Positions 1-5,252 of a DNA stretch of 6,744 bases are shown piece by piece. Numbering within the stretch: position 1 is the stretch's first letter; each line of letters opens with the position of its first letter. The notes beneath the pieces were generated by a model that was given only the letters and a program-made list of their open reading frames with translations, was not told the DNA's origin and searched no databases. Source of the DNA: JAKQHY01 sp034429475. Its GTDB lineage: Bacteria; Chloroflexota; Anaerolineae; B4-G1; SLSP01. The DNA lies in NCBI GenBank assembly GCA_034429475.1, contig DAOUGD010000206.1, positions 1 through 6,744 of the forward strand, read 5' to 3'. Position numbers and translations under genes: made by a program.

Positions 1-25
1 CCCTCTCCCCCTCTCCCCCTCTCCC
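1..25. repeat. 8-bp tandem repeat CCCTCTCC, 3 units, inside leuC
   Basis: Three perfect consecutive copies of CCCTCTCC plus one base, cut by the window edge, so the true copy number is unknown. On the coding (minus) strand it reads Gly/Glu/Arg-rich (GEGERGRG) in the frame of the large-subunit gene. It lies just after the linker that follows the EMGAK motif. A similar pyrimidine tract occurs at 1701-1726. Confidence 0.8.
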
Positions 26-744
26 AGGCGCCCTTCCAACCACGCCCACGTCGTCTCATCCGGCTCCACCACTGCGTTCTTCGCCCCCATCTCGGCGGCC
101 ATGTTGCACAGCACCATCCGCCCGGCAATGCTCATGGCGCGGATAGCCTCGCCTGCAAATTCGACCGAGCAGTAATCCGCCCCGTCGGCTCCCAGGTCGC
201 CGATGAGTTTCAGGATCACGTCTTTGGCGGAGACGCGCGGCGGCAGTGCGCCGTTGAGCACGATGCGCAGCGTCTCCGGGACGCGCAGCCAGATCGCGCC
301 GGTCGCCATGACGGCGGCGGCTTCCGTGCGCCCGATGCCCGCCGCAAACGCGCCGAACGCGCCCGCCGTCGGCGTGTGGGAGTCGCTGCCGACGATCACC
401 GCGCCGGGCCAGGCGTGTCCTTTTTCCGGCAAGACCTGGTGGCAGATGCCCTCGCCGATGTCGTAGAACGCCGTGATCCCCTGCTCGGCGACGAAGGCGC
501 GGGTCGCCTTGTGGCTGGCGGCATAGGTCTCGTTGGCCGCCGGGGTGACGTGATCGAGGACGATGACGTGCATGGCCGGGTCGGCCACCCGCGTCAAACC
601 GATTTCGCGGAATTTACTGGCGATGTCCGCCGTGTTGTCGTGGGTGAGCAACTTATCAGGCCGCACCGTCACAATCTGCCCCGGCACGACGCTTTCCAAC
701 CCGGCCTTGCGGGCCAATACTTTTTCAACAAAGGTCATTCCCAT
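1..744 (-). CDS. leuC: 3-isopropylmalate dehydratase / homoaconitase-type large subunit, C-terminus beyond window
   Basis: Reading from 744 down to base 1 stays open for 248 codons and leaves the window, so the C-terminal half is missing. The product is an aconitase-superfamily large subunit (LeuC/HacA type), which with a small subunit isomerises 2- to 3-isopropylmalate or a homologue by dehydration and rehydration. Visible motifs are THD (34-36), LDH (63-65), GICHQVLPEKG (99-109) and VGSDSHT (118-124), all in the usual family order, so the substrate-binding half looks intact. The three cluster cysteines would lie outside the window. The ATG at 744 is chosen over the in-frame ATG at 738 because GGAG sits 7 bases upstream and MGMT is a common family start. 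From residue 241 the frame runs into a G/A-rich octamer array (GEGERGRG). Isopropylmalate versus homoaconitate specificity cannot be settled from this half. Confidence 0.88.
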   Translation of the reverse strand, partial: MGMTFVEKVLARKAGLESVVPGQIVTVRPDKLLTHDNTADIASKFREIGLTRVADPAMHVIVLDHVTPAANETYAASHKATRAFVAEQGITAFYDIGEGICHQVLPEKGHAWPGAVIVGSDSHTPTAGAFGAFAAGIGRTEAAAVMATGAIWLRVPETLRIVLNGALPPRVSAKDVILKLIGDLGADGADYCSVEFAGEAIRAMSIAGRMVLCNMAAEMGAKNAVVEPDETTWAWLEGRLGEGERGRG

Positions 745-813
745 AGGTTCACTCCAAGCAGATTTCAGAATGGTGAAACGTTTGAACGTTAACACATTCA
801 AACGCTGGAAACA
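745..813 (-). other. 69-bp gap between permease and leuC with a small hairpin
   Basis: The gap holds a perfect 8-bp inverted repeat, CGTTTGAA at 779-786 and TTCAAACG at 797-804, around a 10-base loop. No T-run follows it on the minus strand, so it is not a convincing intrinsic terminator; it could be an operator-like or mRNA-processing element. The leuC ribosome-binding site GGAG lies at the left end of the gap. Confidence 0.35.
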
Positions 814-1581
814 TCATCCCCGCACCCAGTAGAGGATGGCGACGATGACGCCGATGCCCACCACGATCCAGCGCAGCGTCTGCGGGGGGATGCGGCTTGC
901 CAGTTTCCCGCCGAGCGTGCCGCCGAGCCAGGCGCCCACGGCCATCACCAGCGCCACCGACCACACCACCTGGCCGGAGAAGACGAAGAAGATCGCGGCG
1001 GCGATGTTGGTGCTGAAGGCGACAGCCTGTTTGAGGGCGTTGAGGCGGGTGAGCGAGTCGTCCAGCACAAGGCCCAACACCGCCAGTACGATCACACTCA
1101 GCCCCGCGCCGAAGTAGCCGCCGTAGATCGCGGCCAGGGCGATGGGGAGGGCGGCCCAGCTTTCCGCGCGCGGGCGCGCGCCGGACTGCGCCGCGCGCCT
1201 GGTGAGCCAGGCGCGCAATGGCGTCTGCGCCGCCAGCAGTCCCGCCGCCAGCAAAATCAGAAACGGCACGAGGGAGCGAAAGAGTTTCTCGCCGGTGTTC
1301 AGGAGCAGGATGCCGCCGAGGATCCCGCCGACGACGGCCGCCGGTACGACAAACCACAGGCGCTGCTTCTGCTCGCGCAAATCCGCAGATTGCGCGAAGG
1401 TCGCGCCGAGATACCCGGGGCAGAGCGCGACCGTGTTGGTCACGTTGGACGCAATCGCCGGCACGCTCAGGGCGACGAGCACAGGAAACGTGATCAACGT
1501 CCCGCCCCCGGCCAGCGCGTTGACCAATCCGGCAGCCAGCGCCGCCAACACCACCAGAAGCCAATCAAATCCATTCAGCAT
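814..1581 (-). CDS. TauE/SafE-family membrane permease
   Basis: A 255-residue, strongly hydrophobic protein. The N-terminal hallmark GLVNALAGGGTLITFP (18-33) is typical of the TauE/SafE (COG0730) family of inner-membrane permeases, which are linked to sulfite, sulfonate or other organic anion export. The second half repeats the pattern: YGGYFGAG (153-160), then LNALK (180-184) and a TN pair (191-192), consistent with the internal duplication of the family. About seven or eight membrane segments are visible, with a polar loop near 125-142. The start is ATG at 1581 with AAGGA about 8 bases upstream; length is normal for the family. It lies between leuD and leuC on the same strand, so co-transcription is possible, although repeat-filled DNA separates it from leuD. 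The substrate cannot be read from the sequence; its position suggests a carboxylate or sulfonated acid, which is only an inference. Confidence 0.88.
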   Translation of the reverse strand: MLNGFDWLLVVLAALAAGLVNALAGGGTLITFPVLVALSVPAIASNVTNTVALCPGYLGATFAQSADLREQKQRLWFVVPAAVVGGILGGILLLNTGEKLFRSLVPFLILLAAGLLAAQTPLRAWLTRRAAQSGARPRAESWAALPIALAAIYGGYFGAGLSVIVLAVLGLVLDDSLTRLNALKQAVAFSTNIAAAIFFVFSGQVVWSVALVMAVGAWLGGTLGGKLASRIPPQTLRWIVVGIGVIVAILYWVRG

Positions 1582-1603
1582 GATGCTATCCTTTGCGAGA
1601 AAG

Positions 1604-1659
1604 CGGGTCAGCGGATCGGCGGATCAGCGGATCAGCGGATCAGTGGATCAGCGAGATAG
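1604..1659. repeat. 8-bp tandem repeat CGGATCAG, about 7 units, intergenic
   Basis: Units on the plus strand begin at 1604, 1612, 1620, 1628, 1636, 1644 and 1652. The three central units are perfect CGGATCAG and the others differ by one to a few bases. It begins 22 bp upstream of the permease ATG. The same octamer, as the reverse complement CTGATCCG, forms the array inside the large-subunit gene at 3575-3646. Confidence 0.9.
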
Positions 1660-1673
1660 GAAATAGGAGATGG
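1653..1673. repeat. 7-bp degenerate tandem repeat GAGATAG, 3 units
   Basis: GAGATAG (1653-1659), GAAATAG (1660-1666) and GAGATGG (1667-1673) continue directly from the end of the octamer array. This makes the gap between the permease and leuD a mosaic of different short repeats. Confidence 0.6.
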
Positions 1674-1700
1674 GAGGAGTGCATACCTTGTCACCGTGTC

Positions 1701-1726
1701 TCCCCCTCTCCCTCTCTCCCCCTCCC
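1701..1726. repeat. C/T-rich low-complexity tract
   Basis: Pure pyrimidine tract on the plus strand with irregular CCCTCTCC-like units. It resembles the perfect array at 1-25 and leads straight into the CGTCTAC heptamer array. Confidence 0.7.
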
Positions 1727-1754
1727 CGTCTACCGTCTATCGTCTACCGTCTAC
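1727..1754. repeat. 7-bp tandem repeat CGTCTAC, 4 units, overlapping the leuD stop
   Basis: Units at 1727, 1734 (CGTCTAT), 1741 and 1748. On the minus strand the unit is GTAGACG, and the leuD stop codon TAG (1746-1744) lies inside it. The last two leuD codons (Arg-Arg) are also repeat sequence. Confidence 0.85.
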
Positions 1755-2271
1755 CGCCATACGCAAACAAGTCGCCGGCCTGGTAAATGTCCATCTGCAC
1801 CTGTGAGAAGGGCTGTCCGACATAGCGCGTTGCAGCGTTGCGGCGGAGTTCGCCAGTGACGAAGTCCACTTGCAGAGTGTCGCCGTTCTGAAAATCCGCG
1901 ACGTAGTGGGTGAGATCGGGGAAACTGAAAATCGGCAGGCCGCTGTTGATGGCGTTGCGCTTGTAGATCGCGCCGAAACTCTCAGCGATGAGCGCGCCAA
2001 CGCCGAGCGCACGGAAGCAATCCACCGCCTGCTGCCGCGACGATCCGGCCCCGAAATTCTTGCCGGCCATCACCAGATCGCCAGGCTCCGCGCGGCCGGC
2101 AAAATCCTCCCACCCTCGCAAATTGTCGAGGGCGTACTGCCCCATCTGCGCTACGTCGGTAATGTGCAGGTAGCGGTTATGGAAAATCATGTCGGTGTCA
2201 ATGTCGTCGTATAGTTGGCCTGCCGGGTTGCGTAAGACCCACAGGCGTCCGGTGATTTGAGTGGGTTTCAT
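1744..2271 (-). CDS. leuD: 3-isopropylmalate dehydratase / homoaconitase-type small subunit
   Basis: A 175-residue LeuD/HacB-type swivel-domain subunit that pairs with an aconitase-type large subunit. Motifs in order are DDIDTDMIF (22-30), RYLHITD (33-39), GKNFGAGSSRQQA (70-82) and YKRNAINSGLPIF (103-115). The Ser-Ser-Arg that contacts substrate carboxylate is present. The commoner NFGCGSSRE has become NFGAGSSRQ. The specificity loop after Tyr-Leu reads HI, whereas homoaconitases usually have YLRT and archaeal isopropylmalate enzymes YLVY-like loops, so the substrate is uncertain. The ATG at 2271 has GGAAG 7 bases upstream; the 16-bp gap to the preceding membrane-protein gene suggests translation from one message. 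The stop codon is supplied by a heptamer repeat, but the protein is full length for the family. It is the only small subunit in the window for two large subunits. Confidence 0.9.
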   Translation of the reverse strand: MKPTQITGRLWVLRNPAGQLYDDIDTDMIFHNRYLHITDVAQMGQYALDNLRGWEDFAGRAEPGDLVMAGKNFGAGSSRQQAVDCFRALGVGALIAESFGAIYKRNAINSGLPIFSFPDLTHYVADFQNGDTLQVDFVTGELRRNAATRYVGQPFSQVQMDIYQAGDLFAYGGRR

Positions 2272-2287
2272 CTTTCTACTTCCAGAA

Positions 2288-2923
2288 TCAGATCCATTGC
2301 AGAATGGCGCCAAAAACGATCAGGCAGAGAACGTCAAATCCCAAAATGCTGCCCACAGTGATGGCTTTGGCCTTGATGGTTTTCATATCGTGAACCCAGT
2401 AGGACACTGCGAAGAAGTGGAAATAGCCGATCAGGAAAATCAGCCACGGCGCGCGGGCGCTCCACCAGGAGTATTCCCAGGTCAGCGCGTTGACCGCGTT
2501 GAGCAGAACCTCGATGAAGACGCAGAAGATCGCGTTGGCGATGGCGAAGAACAGCCGGTTGGGGAGGCCCAAAATCCTCATCTGTTTGTCTCTGGGCAGC
2601 ATTTTGCCAAAAGTAACGCCGGCGACGGCGAACATGAAGCAAATTTCAATGTTCAGGCCGATGAGCAGCAGGTACGCCGTCTTGCCGGGCGCGCCCCACA
2701 CCGGCGCGCGGCCGTTGAAGTGGAAAAACAGGGCGTTCCAAATCTCGTTGAACCAATCCATCCCCCAGAACGCCAGCCCGGCGAAGACCAGGTCCCAGTT
2801 GCGGCGTTCAATTTCCGTCGCATAGACGTAGACGACAAACGCAAACAGCGGGATGACGTACCATTGAAACTGGCCCCCATCGCGTAAAATCTTCAAGGCT
2901 TGTGAGGCTGAATCTGTTGGCAT
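2288..2923 (-). CDS. uncharacterised polytopic membrane protein
   Basis: A 211-residue hydrophobic protein that I cannot assign to a named family. Likely membrane segments are at about 20-36, 45-62, 82-105, 124-146, 159-178 and 186-209, so five or six spans. Polar and charged residues sit in or beside the spans: Asp57, Asn59 and Glu60 in MDWFNEIWN, Glu93 in LNIEICFMF, Glu138 in FIEVLLN, and a WVHDMK motif at 176-181. This hints at a transport or enzymatic role rather than a plain anchor. There are many Trp and Phe residues and no signal peptide. The ATG at 2923 is chosen because GGAGGAG lies 5 bases upstream; an upstream extension would have no such site and would run into the hairpin repeat. 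It lies between the divergent large subunit and the small subunit, 16 bp from the latter, so a link to the hydro-lyase substrate is plausible but unproven. Confidence 0.82.
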   Translation of the reverse strand: MPTDSASQALKILRDGGQFQWYVIPLFAFVVYVYATEIERRNWDLVFAGLAFWGMDWFNEIWNALFFHFNGRAPVWGAPGKTAYLLLIGLNIEICFMFAVAGVTFGKMLPRDKQMRILGLPNRLFFAIANAIFCVFIEVLLNAVNALTWEYSWWSARAPWLIFLIGYFHFFAVSYWVHDMKTIKAKAITVGSILGFDVLCLIVFGAILQWI

Positions 2924-2928
2924 GATTT

Positions 2929-2935
2929 CTCCTCC
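2929..2935 (-). promoter_or_regulatory. strong ribosome-binding site deciding the start at 2923
   Basis: The minus strand reads GGAGGAG with 5 bases before ATG. It lies 9 bases beyond the foot of the long hairpin at 2945-3013, so folding of the hairpin would leave the site exposed. Confidence 0.75.
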
Positions 2936-2944
2936 AAAGAATAA

Positions 2945-3013
2945 ACCACGAATCTCCACGAATCTTCACGAATAGGAAAGTCCAATTCGTGGTGATTCGT
3001 GAGGATTCGTGGT
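2945..3013. repeat. long imperfect hairpin built from CCACGAAT-type direct repeats
   Basis: Arms 2945-2973 and 2985-3013 are 29 bases each with an 11-base loop; 25 of the 29 positions can pair. Each arm is itself about three tandem copies of a 10-base unit of the form (A/C/T)NCACGAATC. The element fills most of the gap between the stop of the divergent large subunit (3029) and the ribosome-binding site of the membrane protein. No T-run long enough for an intrinsic terminator follows on the minus strand. Confidence 0.85.
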
Positions 3014-3028
3014 AAAAACGCCAAGAGT

Positions 3029-4330
3029 TTACTGGGGGACGGTAATCTCCCCCTTGAGCGCGCACCACGCCGCCGTGACCGGGCTGGCGAGGTAGGTTTC
3101 GCCCGCGCCCTGCTTGCCGGGAAAGTTGCGGTTGCTGGTGCTAACCTGAACTTCGCCCTTGCCCGTCATCCCCAGGTGACCGGACGCGCAGCCGCCGCAG
3201 CCGGGGTTGCTGATGATGAAGCCGGCGTCGAACAGGGTTTGCAGCACGCCCGATGTGAGCATCTGCGCGTAAACCCGGCGGGTGGCCGGCACCACCGTCG
3301 CCATCACGTGCGGCGCGACGCGCTGCCCGCGCACAATCTCCGCGACGGCGGCAAAGTCCTCGAAGCGGCCGTTGGTGCAGGAGCCGAAGAACACGCTGTC
3401 AATGCGCCGGCCCGCCGCCTCGCGCACCGGCGCGACGTTGGCTGGACTCGGTGGGCAGGCGATGAGCGGCTCTAGGTTGGTGAGGTCAATGGTGACGGTT
3501 TCGACGTAGTCAGCGTCGGCGTCAGGGAGTAGGGAGTAGGGAGTAGGGAGTAGGGAGTAGAGAGTAGAGACTCGCTGATCCGCTGCTCCGCTTTTTCGCT
3601 GATCCGCTGATTCGCCTTCTCGCTGATCCGCTGCTCCGCTGATGGGAAACCCGATGATCCCGCCCATCTCCGTGACCTGGCTCGCCAGGGTGATGCGGCC
3701 GGCAAGGTCGAGAGCGTCAATGGCGGGGCCGCAGAATTCGATGGCGCGGCCCAGCGCGCCGTTGGAGCCGAGGACGCGCAGCACGGCCAGCGTCAGATCG
3801 CGGGCGGTGCAGGGATAACGTGGCGCACCTTTGAGGATGACCTTCATCGTCGGCGGGACTTCAAACCAGGTGCGCCCGGTTTTGAAGGCGAAGGCAATGT
3901 CCTGATCGCCCATCCCCTGCCCGAACGCGCCCACCGCGCCGAGGATGTTGAGGTGGCTGTCGGTGCCGACGAAGGTGACGCCGGGGCCGACCAGCCCCTC
4001 TTCGATGGCGACGTGGGAGCCGATGCCGGCGTTCACGTCGAAGACGCGCACGCCCTGCGTCCGCGCCCACTCGCGGCAAAGCTGCTGGTTGTTGGCGTAG
4101 GGGATGTTGCTGGCCGGGGCGACGAGATCGAAGGTGAAGAACGTCCGGGCGGCGTCGGCCACCGGCGCATCGCCGTAATGCGCGCGGTAATTCTTGACGA
4201 CGTTGGGGCCGCCGAAATCGCGGGCGGTCCGCACATCCAGGTCAAGCCAGATGATATCGCCAGGATTGACCGACGCGCCCGGCGCAGTGTGCGCGGCAAA
4301 GATTTTCTGGACGAGGGTTTGGCCGGGCAT
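3029..4330 (-). CDS. divergent aconitase-superfamily (LeuC-like) large subunit with repeat insertion
   Basis: A 433-residue homologue of isopropylmalate dehydratase/homoaconitase large subunits. It keeps the three [4Fe-4S] cysteines: Cys318 in FFGSCTNGR, and Cys378 and Cys381 in NPGCGGC. It also keeps the C-terminal STSNRNFPGKQG (397-408) and VGTDSH (121-126). Compared with the leuC product at 1-744, the N-terminal THD has become VRTARD, LDH has become FDL, and GICHQ has become GIGSH, so several usual substrate-pocket residues differ. These look like subfamily features rather than decay, because the surrounding sequence (such as AFGQGMGDQDIAF) is well formed. Residues 229-269 are encoded by short tandem repeats, giving DQR every 8 residues (235, 243, 251) followed by YSLLPTPYSLLP. 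The normal fold resumes at DADADYVETV. The ATG at 4330 has GAGGG 6 bases upstream; the gap to the HlyIII-type gene is 9 bp. The substrate is unknown. Confidence 0.88.
   Translation of the reverse strand: MPGQTLVQKIFAAHTAPGASVNPGDIIWLDLDVRTARDFGGPNVVKNYRAHYGDAPVADAARTFFTFDLVAPASNIPYANNQQLCREWARTQGVRVFDVNAGIGSHVAIEEGLVGPGVTFVGTDSHLNILGAVGAFGQGMGDQDIAFAFKTGRTWFEVPPTMKVILKGAPRYPCTARDLTLAVLRVLGSNGALGRAIEFCGPAIDALDLAGRITLASQVTEMGGIIGFPISGAADQREGESADQRKSGAADQRVSTLYSLLPTPYSLLPDADADYVETVTIDLTNLEPLIACPPSPANVAPVREAAGRRIDSVFFGSCTNGRFEDFAAVAEIVRGQRVAPHVMATVVPATRRVYAQMLTSGVLQTLFDAGFIISNPGCGGCASGHLGMTGKGEVQVSTSNRNFPGKQGAGETYLASPVTAAWCALKGEITVPQ
3525..3573. repeat. 7-bp tandem repeat GGGAGTA, 6-7 units, inside the LeuC-like gene
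   Basis: Five perfect units start at 3525, 3532, 3539, 3546 and 3553, then GAGAGTA (3560) and a decayed GAGACTC (3567). On the coding strand TACTCCC repeats translate as YSLLPTP without stops; the opposite strand would contain TAG. It abuts the octamer array. Confidence 0.92.
3575..3646. repeat. 8-bp tandem repeat CTGATCCG, 9 units, inside the LeuC-like gene
   Basis: Units start every 8 bases from 3575 to 3639. Three are perfect CTGATCCG (3575, 3599, 3623). The units at 3591 (CTTTTTCG) and 3615 (CCTTCTCG) are the most degenerate, which gives a 24-base higher-order period, or 8 codons. On the coding strand the unit is CGGATCAG, the same as in the intergenic array at 1604-1659. Confidence 0.92.
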
Positions 4331-4339
4331 AAGTATCCC

Positions 4340-5020
4340 TCAATGCGCCGGCGCCAGGTACAGTAGCACGGCGAAATAATGACACAGGCTGCCGGCCAGC
4401 ACGAAGAGGTGCCACACGCCGTGCATGTAGGGAATTTTCTTCAGCGCGTAGAAAATCACGCCGATGGTGTAGGCCGCGCCGCCCGCCGCTAACCAGACCA
4501 GTCCACCTACGGGAATATTGTCCAGCAAGGATTTGAGGATCAGCACACTCAGCCAGCCCATCAGAATGTACATCAACACCGAGGCTTTTTGCTGACGATG
4601 CATGAACAGCAACTTGAAACTCACGCCCAGAATCGCCAACCCCCAGATGATGATGAGAAACGTCCAGCCCCACGCGCCTTGCACGCCGAGCAGCAGGAAC
4701 GGGGTGTAGGTCCCGGCGATGAGCAGGAAAATCGCGGCGTGATCGATCACTTTGAGGACGCGCTTCGCCTGCGGATGCTGGATGCTGTGATAGAGGGTTG
4801 AGGCCAGATACAGCACGATCAACGAGCCGCCGTAAATGCTGAAGCTCACCACCTGCGTCACGTTGCCGTACAGGACGGCCAGCACCACCAACACCGTCAG
4901 CCCGGCCACGCTCAGCCCCGCGCCGATCCCATGCGTGACGCCATTCATAATTTCCTCGCCGATGGAGTAAAGATGGGTCAACGTGCGATCTTTTAGTTCT
5001 TTGAATTGTTCGGATGTCAT
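4340..5020 (-). CDS. trhA: HlyIII/PAQR-type integral membrane protein
   Basis: A 226-residue member of the hemolysin III (PAQR-like, TrhA/YqfA) family, seven-helix inner-membrane proteins tied to membrane homeostasis in bacteria. Signature residues are in place: EEIMNGVTHGIGA (22-34), STLYHS (74-79), VIDHAAIFLLIAGTYTPF (91-108) and a C-terminal HGVWHLFVLAGSLCHYF (200-216). The histidines at 78, 204 and 214, with Asp93, match the family's probable metal site. Length is normal. The ATG at 5020 is preceded by GGAGGA four bases upstream; longer in-frame starts would overlap the preceding gene and lack the family's N-terminus. It follows the Cys-rich gene by 10 bp, whose stop codon touches this ribosome-binding site, and precedes the LeuC-like gene by 9 bp, so it sits inside an operon. 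I see no functional tie to the hydro-lyase. Confidence 0.92.
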   Translation of the reverse strand: MTSEQFKELKDRTLTHLYSIGEEIMNGVTHGIGAGLSVAGLTVLVVLAVLYGNVTQVVSFSIYGGSLIVLYLASTLYHSIQHPQAKRVLKVIDHAAIFLLIAGTYTPFLLLGVQGAWGWTFLIIIWGLAILGVSFKLLFMHRQQKASVLMYILMGWLSVLILKSLLDNIPVGGLVWLAAGGAAYTIGVIFYALKKIPYMHGVWHLFVLAGSLCHYFAVLLYLAPAH

Positions 5021-5030
5021 AGAATCCTCC

Positions 5031-5252
5031 TTATTGTGGAATATATCCGCAGCCCTCACACACATACGGATGCGAACAGCACCCGACGACGGTGTATCCG
5101 TACACCAACGTGTGCTCTTGTTCCTCAACTTTGCCGCAAAGCCGGCACTGCCGCCGCCAACAATGAGTGGCGTCTGGTCCCAGGTCTATCCATTGATGCG
5201 CGCACGTCGCTTGTGTTGCGTCCGCATCGCGCTCAGCCAATTCTGGCTTCAA
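5031..5252 (-). CDS. small Cys-rich, probably zinc-binding protein
   Basis: About 73 residues, read from a TTG at 5252. Cysteines and histidines come in metal-site-like groups: CAH (17-19), H30 and C31, CRLCG (36-40), GCCSH (57-61) and CEGCG (65-69). The CxxC pairs suggest a zinc ribbon, but I recognise no family. The start is uncertain: the TTG at 5252 has only a G-rich stretch (GGGGAAG) upstream, a second TTG lies at 5240, and there is no ATG before the first cysteine. It overlaps the end of the HD-domain gene by 20 bp and its TAA adjoins the ribosome-binding site of the next gene. This coupling and the ordered Cys pattern support a real gene. It has no membrane segment or signal peptide, so it is probably cytoplasmic. 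Confidence 0.6.
   Translation of the reverse strand: MKPELAERDADATQATCAHQWIDLGPDATHCWRRQCRLCGKVEEQEHTLVYGYTVVGCCSHPYVCEGCGYIPQ

Noticed and set aside
376..792. Plus-strand protein of 138 residues
   Set aside because: It is antisense to leuC, with no ribosome-binding site and the composition expected of a mirrored G+C-rich gene.
749..1564. Minus-strand Arg/Gly-rich frame of 271 residues
   Set aside because: It is an out-of-frame reading of the TauE/SafE gene, whose own frame has clear family motifs.
1604..1754. CRISPR array
   Set aside because: The repeats are 7-8 bp, directly adjacent with no spacers, and no cas gene is present.
2261..2887. Plus-strand protein of 208 residues
   Set aside because: It is highly charged antisense of the hydrophobic membrane-protein gene, as expected for a mirror frame, and shows no recognisable motif.
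3472..3720. A separate small minus-strand protein across the repeat arrays
   Set aside because: It is open only because the repeats lack stops in that strand; the LeuC-like frame has conserved motifs on both sides of the arrays.
3029..4330. Frameshifted or decayed pseudogene
   Set aside because: The frame is intact on both sides of the arrays and all three cluster cysteines and C-terminal motifs are in place.
5021..5128. N-terminal extension of the HlyIII-type gene by 36 residues
   Set aside because: It would overlap the Cys-rich gene and ignore the GGAGGA site just before 5020; the extra residues do not resemble the family.
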